This document shows positions 12,043-22,404 of a DNA stretch of 64,000 bases, one piece after another (within the stretch, counting starts at the first letter, position 1; each line of letters begins with the position of its first letter). Under the pieces are notes generated by a model. The model was not told where the DNA came from, made no database searches, and saw only the letters and a program-made list of their open reading frames with translations. The position numbers and the translations under genes were made by a program. The stretch is from Acytostelium subglobosum LB1 (lineage: Eukaryota; Evosea; Eumycetozoa; Acytosteliales; Acytosteliaceae), in NCBI RefSeq assembly GCF_000787575.1, contig NW_012236531.1, forward strand, positions 1,511,396 to 1,575,395. The letters are read 5' to 3'.

Positions 12043-13392
12043 TTAAAGCAACAAGGCAAAGACGAGGGCAAGGATGAGTCCGATGGATGGGACGATGACA
12101 CTTCCAAAGTTGCCGGCTTGACCTCCGAAGGTTGGGTCCCAGTAGATTGAAGCAGGACGGACAGTGTCGAAGGAGTGGACGAGGAGCTGGGCGCTGACGG
12201 TGCTCTGACCCTCAATTCCAAACTGGACGTTGTAGGTGTTGTTCTTGTTCAGGTCGTAGGTGTCGGCGTGGACGGTGGCGGTGGCGGTGGTTCCGTTGAC
12301 AGTGACGGTCGAGACCCAGTCAAAGACACCAGACACTCCGTTGACTCCCTTGGAGACGACGGCGCCAGCGTGGACGTTCAGCTCAGCAGAACCGACGGCG
12401 ACGAATGAGGCGAGGGCCAGGCGAGAGTTGGCGTTGCCAGATGGACCGGTCGAACGGCACTCAAAGTATGGTGCGCCGACAGTGCACAGTGGTGAAGCCT
12501 TGTTGATGTTGGCGTCGTAGTAGTTCTTGATCTCAACGTCGATCTTGGTGATGTCTGAGCTGAGGTCCGTGCCGTTGAAGGTGATTGGGGCACCAGTGAC
12601 TCCGAAGCGAAGAGTGGTGACGGTGTCTGGGGAGATGGCAGTGACCTGGGTGACAGTGAAGTTGTACTGCTGGTTGTTGGCGGTGGTGGTGTATGGGGCG
12701 CTCTTGGTCTGGATGTCCCAGCCTCCGAGCCATTTGTCCAAACGGGCCCAGCCCAAGATCTTGTCTCCCTGCTGGAAGCCTGGAGTGCCGTTGGTGTCCT
12801 CGAACTCGATGATCAAGAATGGTGAGTAGACAGAGGCGAACACGCCCAAGTTGACACTGCCTCCAGTGGTAACACTGACTCCAGTGGCTCCAGTAGCAGA
12901 GCCTCCGCTAATGTCGAGGTTGGTGTGAGTGAAGGCGTACTTGCAAGCGCCATTTCCGTTAAAGACAAAGGATACAGAGTCGGAGTGAGCCTTAAGTCCA
13001 CCTCCAGTGAGCGACTAAATATTATTATATTGATTAATTAGATTATTAGTTAATGATTGATTGAATGATTGCCAGATCGGGAAGTACACATACACCATAG
13101 ACAGAGTTACCAGTGGCAGTGAATGTGCTCAGACCAGAGGTGACGGCGTAGCTACGGATAGCATTGTTACCAACATTGACGACGACAACACCATCTATAT
13201 ATTGATTGATTGATCGATAAATCAGGAAGTATGTGAGTGTGGTGGATGATGTTAGTGATTACATTCCTGATTTGGTCGACATTGATTGATTGACCTGTGT
13301 CACGTCAGACAATATATGTAAAACATACCAATAGTGGCAGCGTATGTAACAGCAACACATAAGAGTGCAGCCAATAATAAGTACTTGAACAT
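12043..13392 (-). CDS. Secreted, probably GPI-anchored protein, paralogue A
   Basis: Three exons on the minus strand: 13392-13329, 13194-13094 and 13014-12043, giving 378 residues. The N-terminus is a clear signal peptide (MFKYLLLAALLCVAVTYA). Its 64-nt exon leaves phase 1. The C-terminus is a hydrophobic tail (VPSIGLILALVFALLL) preceded by small residues, as expected for GPI attachment. The middle is a beta-rich, Thr/Asn/Val-rich domain with many N-x-T/S sites and the phrase SIYWDPTFGGQ near the end. The adjacent gene at 14296-15511 encodes the same layout and shares FxIIE(F/Y)E(D/E)TNG, SRLALxSFVxVG, LxVHSFDxxRPxSIYWDPTFGG. I do not recognise the family and assign no function; cell-surface or matrix location is inferred only from the signal and tail. 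Confidence 0.82.
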
Positions 13393-14295
13393 TATTATAT
13401 ATTATATTACTTGTACAAAAGAGATAAAATTACAACAAAGGTTATTATTTATAGATAAATAGTTAGTTAGTTAGATAAGTAAGTAAGTTATGATTGGACT
13501 TCTGACGATGTTAAATATGGATGAATGAATGACACCTTTGGTAACTTCTCGTGTTGATGTCTTGGTATGCAAGGGATGCAAAGGGGTACCCATTCATGCC
13601 CGTTTATTGCGCAAACATAGCTAACCACGATCACTTATTGGTTAGTGCTCACTCCATCAGTTAATTAATATCACTCTATGTTGCCGTCAGCGGTTTGGTC
13701 CCTTTTTTATTTTGATCATCCAACCTATCGGTAGACCCCTACTGAAATCAATAAGGGGGGTGATCACCGTGAACTTGGTGCAAAGGTCACATACTTTTGG
13801 TGCATGTCAGAATACTGTATGACCAGCTGGAATTGAAAGGAAGGAGGGCTCCACGAGAAACATCGACTTTATCTATGCATGCCCCCTCGGACATTTGGAC
13901 TTGGCGCGGCCCATCACCTACAATCCTCTCTTCCTGATTCTAAACATTCACCAAACTTCACTCATCTCATAATCAACAACAACTCACACACACATACTTA
14001 TACATAACACTGATCAGTGTCGGGTGTGTGAAAGTAGTGATTGGTGGAGATGGATGGAAGGATTGGTAACTTATAACACGTCAGGTGTTACCAGAGACGG
14101 ACATCCAGCCCGGGCTGATTGGACTGGTAACCCCTACCACCATTACGTAACGCGCGAATCAATCAAAGGAGTCAGTCTGAAGTACAAAGTAGTGCTCTCC
14201 CATTATTGGGAACTTGGTAGTATGAGTTACAATTAGTCGTGATCGTTTATTGGATTGAATTTGATTGTTGGCTTGTTTAAACATCAATCATCGCC
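13393..14295. other. Intergenic region between the secreted paralogues
   Basis: About 900 bp. No frame with family character. It contains AT-rich promoter-like DNA upstream of paralogue A and moderately GC-rich unique sequence (13550-14240) with no repeat or RNA gene that I can identify. Confidence 0.5.
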
Positions 14296-15511
14296 TTACA
14301 ACATCAACATGGCGAATATAGTTGATACAATGAGTATGATCGATGGAAGTGCAATTGATCCAGTGCTCTGACCACCAAAGGTTGGATCCCAATAGATTGA
14401 TTGTGGTCTGATGTAGTCGAATGAATGGACCATAATTTGTGCACCAATATTGTTAGAGTCTCCATCGACGTTGACATCTGGATTAAGGTGTCCCTCTCCC
14501 TTCTTGAAGTCAGAGAAAGAGGTAGACACGTTGGCCGTGGCGTTGGCTCCGTTGATGCTGACAGTAGTGGCCCAGTCAAAGACGGCGTCGACGTTGCCGC
14601 CACCATGTGTCTTGAGGAATCCATGTGGACTTGATCTGAATAGGGCGTTAGCAGTACCAACTCCAACGAATGATCCAAGAGCCAAACGTGAGTTGTTGTT
14701 GTTTGAAGCGCCAGTGGACTGGCAGGCAAAGTTGCCTGGCTTGACGTCGCAGTTCTTGGTGGCTGGGTTAACATTGTTATCGTAGTAGCCCTTGATCTCG
14801 ATGTTGATCTTGGTCTGATCGGCAGTGATGTCAGTATCATTGACACTGACTGGTGCATCCGAGATGGAGAAGCTCAGAGAGAAGAGTCCATTTGGTGAGG
14901 TGGCATTGACCGTGGTGACAGTGAATGGGATGCTCTGGTTGTCTGGGGTGGTCGTGGTGAAGTTGGCCTTTGTGACAGAGAACTTCCAGTAGTCAGTTGC
15001 GTCCCACTTGTCATTGCGAGCCCATCCAAGGAGTGTATCGTTGCCGTATTGGTAGCCCTCAACACCATTAGTCTCCTCATACTCGATTATAATGAATGGT
15101 GAGAAGACAGCAGCAAATGTCTCGGACTTGGAAATAGTTCCATTGTCTCCATTGATGATGGCATCAAAGGTCTTGTGCACATAAGTGTATGTGCAACGTT
15201 GTCCGTTAAAGTAAAAGATTGAGCCATCGGTCTTGGCCTTTGCGCCGCCACCAAACAATGAACTAAATACTGCACGGCCACTGGCAGTAAAGGTGTTTGA
15301 AGCAGCGCTAACAATTACAGAGTATGAGCGAACTGCTTGGTCTCCAAGGTTATTGACGATAACACTGCGGTCTATTGAGTGTGAGTTTGAGTGAGTGTAA
15401 GTGTGAGTGATTGATCGTTTGATCGATCAGAGAGCGACTGGGAGGGAGAAACATACCTGCAAATGCACAACAACAGAGTGCAATGAGTAACAAAAGTACA
15501 AGTTTGATCAT
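14296..15511 (-). CDS. Secreted, probably GPI-anchored protein, paralogue B
   Basis: Two exons on the minus strand: 15511-15457 and 15371-14296, giving 376 residues. It has a signal peptide (MIKLVLLLLIALCCCAFA), an N-glycosylation-rich beta-type body, and a hydrophobic C-terminal tail (LPSIILIVSTIFAMLML) typical of GPI signals. It aligns end to end with paralogue A just downstream in transcription order: both have R-S-Y after the first intron, a phase-1 first intron at the same place after the signal peptide, and the SIYWDPTFGGQ box. It lacks paralogue A's second intron; the coding frame runs straight through that point (RAVFSSLFGGGAK). Tandem duplication is the simplest origin. Function unknown. 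Confidence 0.82.
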
Positions 15512-15798
15512 TTTGAATGATGTTTGTGGAAGGTATGTATAATTACAATACAGATAATAATGTATAAGATGGAATGACTGGACAACTGACAGACGTTGGC
15601 TTCAAAAATGCATTGCATCTGCCCAAGTCTTGTCAATACATTACAACATGTGGATGTTGGCCGGTCCATTTCGAACAAGGGTGGTGGGCTTTCTGTTCTG
15701 TTAGGTGAAGGACAATCACGACCACACCACACCATTCTATCGATCGCAGTTTGGAACGAAGGCCTTGTGATGTAGGTGATCATTCCGTCACACCCACA

Positions 15799-15837
<39 letters not shown>

Positions 15838-16522
15838 GGGTCGATCTTGATGAACACCATTGATGGCATTGAGTGGTGATTTGTGGAGTGATAATGATGA
15901 TGGTTGGCGAACCAAAGTCGGCGTTTTTATGTAAGATTATAATAATGAATGGAATGGTTACCAGGCCAAGTGTCAATGATGCAGACCTTTATACTAACGA
16001 TGATTTTAAAGTATTGCACCAAAATCAATCTATTGTTTGTTTGGTGCTATGTATGATGATTGATGGGTATAAATAGATTGATTGATGTAAGTTTATAACT
16101 ACAACCATAGTAAGGTCTTTGTAATATGTATTATTATTAGTAATTGGTGTTTGTTTGCCCATTACATGATTGATTGATTGATTGATTGCTATCATTCTTT
16201 GTTCACAGAAGTTGACCTTTGTTTTTGTGTAGGTCAATTGATTGATTCGATCAAGTTGACTACATGTTTATTTGTAGTTAGAGATAGAGAGATAGAGATA
16301 ATAACATAACAATGAGTTTGTCGCTAATGTGCTTACGTGTTCACTTGGGATTGAATGCGAGAAACTCAAAAGTGTTGAGAAAGGGCATCTCTGAAATGTT
16401 CCATGGAACTTTATTTCCAGGTTATTCCTGAATAAATGTGAACAACAACATCATTCTAATCACCATCACTACTTATGTAGTAATATATTACTCCTTTACT
16501 AACTAAATATATATATAATATA
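15512..16522. other. Divergent intergenic region (paralogue B / WASH)
   Basis: About 1 kb shared by two divergent genes. It contains the CA repeat at 15789-15835, ATTGATTG runs near 16078 and 16168, a GAGATAGAGA purine tract at about 16283-16300, and a GTTCCATGGAAC palindrome at about 16398. No coding frame supported. Confidence 0.5.
15789..15835. repeat. (CA)n microsatellite
   Basis: A 47-bp CA-rich tract, interrupted by CCC-containing units at its left end and pure CA further right. Confidence 0.95.
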
Positions 16523-17998
16523 ATGTCATCAACACAAATATATCAAGTACCTGTTGTGTCCAATGGTTTAAGGGAACCAGAGTCATTGTTACAAATTGTT
16601 GACGCTCTTGCTAGTCTGGACAATGTATTCAATAATGTTTATACTTCTATAAGTTCAAGAGTATCAAAGGAGAAGTCTAGAATTGATAATGTATCAAATA
16701 GATTGAGTAGAGCACAATGTAAAGTTGATAGTATAGTTGGAAGTAGGAATGCCATCACTGTCTTCAGCAGTGCCAGGTATCCATCATCCAATCAATGGAC
16801 TGACTACAGTCCACTCTACTCTGACAAGGCTCGAGTACCATTCAATCCCTCATCCTCCAACTATCAACTAAATGATGTAGTTGCAACAGTAAGTACCCTT
16901 TCCATCATTTAATCATTCAACCATTCAATCAATCACATACTTATCAGTCCCGTACTTTAGAGACAACAACAACAACAACAAGACAGCCAAGAAGTGTTAG
17001 GTGAACATGTTGTGTTCATTGAGAAGAGTATGAAAGGTTTGGCAAAGAATGAGGAGTTGGAAAAGGAGGGCCTTGGTCAGTTGCCTCAACATATCTCGAG
17101 TGTTTCCAACTTGTTATTGTTCAATACTCAGGAGAATCCTTATAAGAAGTATCCAAACTCATTGGATAACATGAAGGATGGTATGGACAATACCAATCAA
17201 GGACGTGGACACCAAGTACTACTACATGGAAGGAGGAGACTACAAGCTCCACCTGTATCAGTGGAGAAGGGTGAATCAATTGTACAAACCAAGAGTGGAT
17301 GGATTCCTCAAATGAGTATCAATCTTTCAGATCTTCAACAAAATGTATTTCCAACATCATTACCATTGGACCATGTTGCCGAGAATATTAATTGGAACAA
17401 TCAAGAGGAGCAACAAACAATCGCACCCTCCAACATTATCTATTCAAGTCTTCCAATATTCGTTACCGACGACACTCCATCTGTTGATGTCAATCAAATT
17501 CCGGATGTTACAAGAGCATCTGGAATTGCTCCCGTCGTTCAACAACCACAACAGTTGCCACCAAGTGGTCTTCCTCCTCTTCCTCCACCTCAACCCCAAC
17601 AAACTCTCCCAATATTGTCAGTGATAGCAACACAACAACTAGTACCTCCTGCCCCACCTGGTCCAATCACAGCCCCTCCAGCACCCCCAACACCTTCTGC
17701 TCCCATCACTCGTCAATCACCAGTATCCACAGTCCACCAGGCTGATGATGACAACATTGGAAAGAGGGTGCCAACTCCTCATGGACAATCCACTGGTACT
17801 GGTGATTTGTTGGCCGATCTCCAAAGGGATCACATGGCTCGCCTAAAGAAGTTTGTACCAGAAGAAGAGAAGCCACGTGCTGTCAATGACTTTGCTGCAA
17901 TCTTCCGTGACAGACTTCAAGAACGATGGGAAGCCATGAAGCCCGATGACAGCGACCCTGAAGATGAGTCAGATGATACTGCATGGATTGATGATTGA
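16523..17998 (+). CDS. wash1: WASH complex subunit 1 (Arp2/3 activator)
   Basis: Two exons, 16523-16888 and 16961-17998 (72-bp intron, phase 0), giving 467 residues. The N-terminal WASH-homology domain (residues 1-125) is clear: YQVPVVSNGLREPESLLQIVDAL, KEKSRIDNVSNRLSRAQCKVDSIVGSRNAI and VFSSARYP match the family. A linker and a proline-rich segment follow (about 265-330, PPLPPPQPQQ, PAPPGPITAPPAPP). The C-terminus carries the actin/Arp2/3-binding VCA-type region: GDLLADLQRDHMARLKKF (WH2-like), an amphipathic linker, and an acidic end with a near-terminal Trp (DESDDTAWIDD). WASH nucleates branched actin on endosomes and lysosomes; in Dictyostelium it retrieves V-ATPase. The exon 2 start at 16961 is the only acceptor in phase. 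Confidence 0.92.
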
Positions 17999-18085
17999 TT
18001 AATTGATTGATTGATCAATCCTCCACCATAATAATTGTTAATGTAATAATAATAATTCCATTCTTTCATTCATTCACTAGTTCAT

Positions 18086-19482
18086 TCATTGTCTATTTCC
18101 ATTCAAGTCATACACTCCAATAAAGTTAAGATGTAGGTCTATTGGGTTGAGGTTAGTCTTTGGCAATGTGATTGATCGAGTACTCATCAAGTACAACTTA
18201 CTTCCAATGTATAGTCTACCATCATGTTCCACGGCAGATGTGAGTGATTTGAGTGGTGATGATCTTGTACCTTGTAGCGAGTCAAGTATCTCACCTGACT
18301 ATGAAGTTGAGTTGATGTAAGGTCAGCGTGATTGAATGGATTGACGGATGGATGGATGAATGGATGTATGAACATACGTTTGGATCAGCAATGACAATCA
18401 TTGGTGGATATATTGGGAACTTGACGAATGGAATACGTAGCAAAAGACGCTTGACTGAGGGGAAGTGATGGATCCAATCCACAAGCTTGGAGCGGCCACC
18501 ATAAAGACTGATGTACAATCTATTATCGCTGCCCAAGTTAATGCCATCTGGATATCCTGGTAGGTTATCAATGAATACCATTGACTTGCCAGCTTCAATC
18601 AAACATTGTTAGTATGGTATGTGGCTAGCCACAGTGTTAACATACGAATTACTACTTACCATTGATACCCTTTAGCCAATAGCGCCACACACGGTAGGTC
18701 GATGTCTCGCAGACGTAGACACTGTTTCCAGTTGGATCGACGAGTACTCCGTTGGCGAAACGAATGCCTTGCATTAGGACTTTGGTCTCCTTGGTCTGTG
18801 GGTCGTAGGAGAGCAGTCGTCCATCAGGCTTGGATGAAGCGATTGCGAATGTGGCCGATGTGAGTATGTTCCAATCTCCATTCTTGTCCATGAGTGGGCC
18901 GATCCTTGCGCTGTCTGAGATGTAGATCATGCCGTCAGGGCCTGTCTTGACATCATCGAGGAAGATCAATTTGGTACCATTGGCGCCAGATGTGAGGATG
19001 TTGACGTCCCGTGTCTCAAGATCGACGCGCAGGAGTCCCTTGACGGCGTCGGCCACCAACAGACGGTCCTCAGCATCGATGTACATGCCGACGGGGCGGC
19101 CAGCCTGGACCAGCAGCTTGCCAATGGTGCGATTGGCAACTCCAGAGTATGTCGACATGTTGTTGCTGATGTGGCCATCTAGCAACTCGGCCTCGATGTA
19201 TCTGATCTCGCCTGCCTTGTTTGAGAAGTACATGTCGCCATGCTTGCTAAAGGCCACTGTCTCGGCGCCGTGTGGTCCCTCTATGAACTTGATGTCTGTG
19301 TCCAACTTGGTGTTTGGTGCGTAGGCGCCCACTTGTTCAGGTGCTGTCTGCGGTATGAATGGTTCGAACGTCACGTCTGGCGTTGAGTCGAGGCCATACA
19401 TTGCCAGAGGTGGCAACAATGACAATGTGCCCAAGAACACAGCCAAGCACAAGAATATATAGTTACAGAATGTACCCTTCAT
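18086..19482 (-). CDS. APMAP / strictosidine-synthase-like six-bladed propeller protein
   Basis: Four exons on the minus strand: 19482-18660, 18592-18378, 18298-18202 and 18138-18086, giving 395 residues. An N-terminal hydrophobic segment (IFLCLAVFLGTLSLLPPLAMYGL, about residues 8-30) is a signal anchor. The rest reads as a strictosidine-synthase/SMP-30-type beta-propeller: FIEGPHGAETVAF, GRPVGMYID, LLVADAVKGLLRVDLE, FLDDVKTGPDGMIYISDS, GIRFANGVLVDPTGNSVYVCET, YWLKG, and DNLPGYPDGINLGSDNRLYI. Human APMAP is an ER/plasma-membrane arylesterase-like protein; plant members of the fold make alkaloids. The exact substrate cannot be read from sequence. The frame extends upstream to 19503 without an ATG, so the ATG at 19482 is the start. 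The last exon is only 53 nt and is chosen by phase. Its stop lies 87 bp from the WASH stop. Confidence 0.8.
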
Positions 19483-19982
19483 TATGTGTTGAATGATAAT
19501 CAAACAGTTTGATTGTTGAATGATTGATTGATTGATCGGGTGAATGATTGAATTAAAGATTGATCAAATGTTAAGTTCATCATGCATCGGACCTTGATCA
19601 AAATGGGTGGGTGTGGGAGGCCTTCAAAGAAGGACCTAGATTGGACCAACACAACACAATCAAACTTAAGGGTATATGGTATTTATTTGATATCTACAGT
19701 GATTGATGGAAACAACATCATACATGTTGTTGTGTCCATGGAATGATCAGTCTAGAATCGTCTTTTGTGATGAGTCTGATGATTCGCTTTATATCGATCG
19801 ATCAATCAATCATGGATCAGAATGATACAAGTGATTATTATATTGATTGATTTGATTGATTGTTGGGGAGGAGGAAGGAGGTATACTATTGTTAAGTTTG
19901 TCGGTCGATCGGTCGGTCGGTTTCCATTGAATGTTTGTTTGATTGATTAATTGTTGTTTGATTGAGTGCCAAGGTTACCATT
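19483..19982. other. Intergenic region between minus-strand genes
   Basis: 500 bp holding the APMAP-like gene's promoter side (19490-19640) and the SmD3 3' flank. Low-complexity ATTGATTG and a GGTCGGTCGGTCGG run at about 19902-19921. No gene seen. Confidence 0.45.
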
Positions 19983-20573
19983 CTATCTTCTTTGTTGATA
20001 GATGTTTCCACCTCTGTCTCCACGGTCGCCTCTGTCGCCACCACCAAATCCACCACGATCGCCTCTGTCGCCACCGCCAAATCCTCCACGGTCTCCTCTG
20101 TCTCCTCTGTCGCCGCCAAAGCCTCCACGTCCACCACCACGGCCGCCTGAATAATAGGTGTTGTTGTATGAGTTGACATGTCTCGCGCCACCGCCAAAGG
20201 TTCTGCTTGATTGGTATTGCTTACCTCTTCCGCCGCCACCACCGCCTCTGTTGTTGGCTCTGCCCAGACTCCTACCGATGCCCAGCGCCTTGCCCTTGAG
20301 GACGACGCGACCATCGATACGCTTGAACATAGGCGCGTTTTTCAGCATGTCTGGCAGAATGAAAAAGCGTATTTTGCTGCCTCTGATGTATATCTGTTCG
20401 ATCTGTGTCTGACGGCCATCCTTTGTAGTCATTGTAATGTTGGCCATTCTACAATTCATATTGTCCTCACTCTCGACCAATGTGCCACGGTATAAATCAC
20501 CATTGCGCAATTCTATTGTGATCACATGACTATCTGCTTCATGCAATATCTTTACTGGTACTCCTATACTCAT
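19983..20573 (-). CDS. snrpd3: Small nuclear ribonucleoprotein SmD3 with RGG tail
   Basis: Single exon, 196 residues. Residues 1-85 are the Sm fold and match SmD3: [42 protein letters not shown] (Sm1), then [26 protein letters not shown] (Sm2, with the RG dipeptide of the RNA-binding loop). SmD3 is a core ring subunit of U1, U2, U4 and U5 snRNPs. Human SmD3 is 126 residues. This one has a long tail (about 110-196) made of repeated [16 protein letters not shown] units and RGG tripeptides, the classic target of symmetric arginine dimethylation. The start ATG at 20573 fits the conserved N-terminus exactly. No intron. Confidence 0.93.
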   Translation of the reverse strand: MSIGVPVKILHEADSHVITIELRNGDLYRGTLVESEDNMNCRMANITMTTKDGRQTQIEQIYIRGSKIRFFILPDMLKNAPMFKRIDGRVVLKGKALGIGRSLGRANNRGGGGGGRGKQYQSSRTFGGGARHVNSYNNTYYSGGRGGGRGGFGGDRGDRGDRGGFGGGDRGDRGGFGGGDRGDRGDRGGNIYQQRR

Positions 20574-20857
20574 GTTTCTATGTATAATTATGTATGTTGT
20601 GATATATAATCAAAGAGATACAACGTTGTTATATGTATTAGATTCAAAAAGGGATACAAGATACACGGATACATTCATCCCCAAGTTGTGATGCACTTCA
20701 CAAAAATGAATTGTTTTCAATTTTTTATCAATTTAACTGCTGAAACTTCGACAAGTCCACAAACCCTCACAGACATACCCTCGCATTAATTATTGACTTC
20801 AAGATATATTTATTTATTTATTTATTTACAAGATGGATAATTAACAGGGTGAATTAG

Positions 20858-21158
20858 TTAGAGGTCAACATTGACGTTGGCATCGAGGTTTAGGAGAGAT
20901 CCAAGATGGACTCCAATATAGGCGTTAAGGTCAAGGAGGTTGCGATGACATCCCCAACAGGCAACATTGTTTGATGATTGAGTTGAACCGAATGACTTGG
21001 TTCCTGAGGTCATTACACTAGACTTGGTAATTGAACCAACAGATGGGGTACCGAAAGATGAGATGGCAGCTAAATATTAAGAGAGTATTAATATTTGATA
21101 AATATTGATTGGAATTGTTCCATTAATATTTGTTTAATTACTTACAAAGGATAGTCAT
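20858..21158 (-). CDS. hssA/2C/7E-family small protein
   Basis: Two exons on the minus strand: 21158-21146 (13 nt) and 21069-20858, giving 74 residues. The first exon encodes only MTIL plus one base; the GTAAGT donor and TAG acceptor restore phase. The product (MTILSAISSFGTPS..., Ser/Thr-rich, then CWGC, then an NLLDLNAYIGVHLGSLLNLDA tail) has the layout of the dictyostelid hssA/2C/7E family: an MTIL/MTLF-type start, a tiny first exon, a Ser-rich middle, a CxxC pair and a Gly/Leu-rich end. These genes are numerous in D. discoideum and many are expressed in developing prespore/prestalk cells; biochemical function is unknown. It is a single copy here. Confidence 0.8.
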
Positions 21159-22404
21159 TTTTGGAAATAATTGATTAATTGATTGAGTATTGATGTTTAA
21201 GATACTTGATATTTGAGTTGATGATGTTAAACAATGATTAAAGATTGAGTCTTTTATAGTTTATCATCTTTGGTCCTTTGACTGAGATGATGATCACAAT
21301 CAATAAGTGATGGTAGCAGTTATAAGATATTCAATGATTCCTGATAAAATTATTGTTGGTTGACCATGACATTGGGTTGATCATCACAAATACCAATAAC
21401 ACCATCATTGGTAAATAGCCATTGACATCAATCACCACACACGTTATCCTATATCCTGATCACTTTCATCGATACACACTCACACACTCACCTGATGACC
21501 ACAACAACGATCACGATCACTAGCACTACCACACATACACAGACAGACGTCCGATGATATTGATTGATGTCAGATCATTATTGATTGGGTTAAGATATGG
21601 TTTAAGTTAACCGTATTTATGATCAAGGTAAATACTTACACGACCCAGTGAAATGAGTTCCAAGAGTCATTGTTAAATGGTCATACACATACATACGACT
21701 AGTCATCACCATTTTGTATCTCGTCAATCTTACATTGAATAGAAAGAATCCATCTGAGTCATTATGTAATTCTAATTGGCGCTGGTTTGATTGCCATCAC
21801 AATCACAATCACAATCCAGTGGAGCTAACTAAGTGTCACAACCAAGACACCGATGGAGTTCTAAGCGACATGTCGAGTCCAATACCATTCATTCATTCAC
21901 TTTTCTTATCCTATGGTGTGAAGTTCGCGATGAGTAGTGAATAAATGATTAAACCAGAGTATATTATAAATTTGATATTGGTTGGTCTATGTACATAAAA
22001 AGATATTGTTGGAGTCAAAGTTGGACATGGACACTTCGCTTAAGTTATTTGATCAGATGAATCAATCAGTGCAAATCTTAAGATTAATTATTTGAAAAGT
22101 TGTTGTTTTTCTGTTGTTTTGATGAGGCTTCGTGTGGGTTTGTTTTTGAAGCGTGGTCAACGTTTTGATTTAGTGCAAAATAGAAATTGTTTGGGATTGC
22201 ACCTGCAATCAAGGGGACGGACCTAACCAACATGTGTCACCATCTTAACAGAACCATCATTCATTCTGTCATTCATTGTAATACTATCTCTTCATTCCAT
22301 CTCATTCATTCAATCAATCATCACAACTCACTCACTCACTCACTCACTCACTAACTCAGTCGACTGACTTTACTCAATCAATCAATCAATTAAAAGTGTT
22401 ATAA
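21159..22404. other. Divergent intergenic region
   Basis: About 1.25 kb between the hssA-like gene (-) and the RhoGAP gene (+). AT-rich on the left. On the right is a TCAC/TCAA-repeat leader (22258-22390, including five CTCA units) running into the RhoGAP ATG. A short frame at 21714-21944 lacks family character and is not called. Confidence 0.5.

Noticed and set aside
14024-14236. 70-codon plus-strand frame between the secreted paralogues
   Set aside because: Composition not protein-like, no homologue recognised, and no promoter or polyadenylation features.
21714-21944. 76-codon plus-strand frame in the spacer before the RhoGAP gene
   Set aside because: Contains repeat-derived HNHNHN and no family character.
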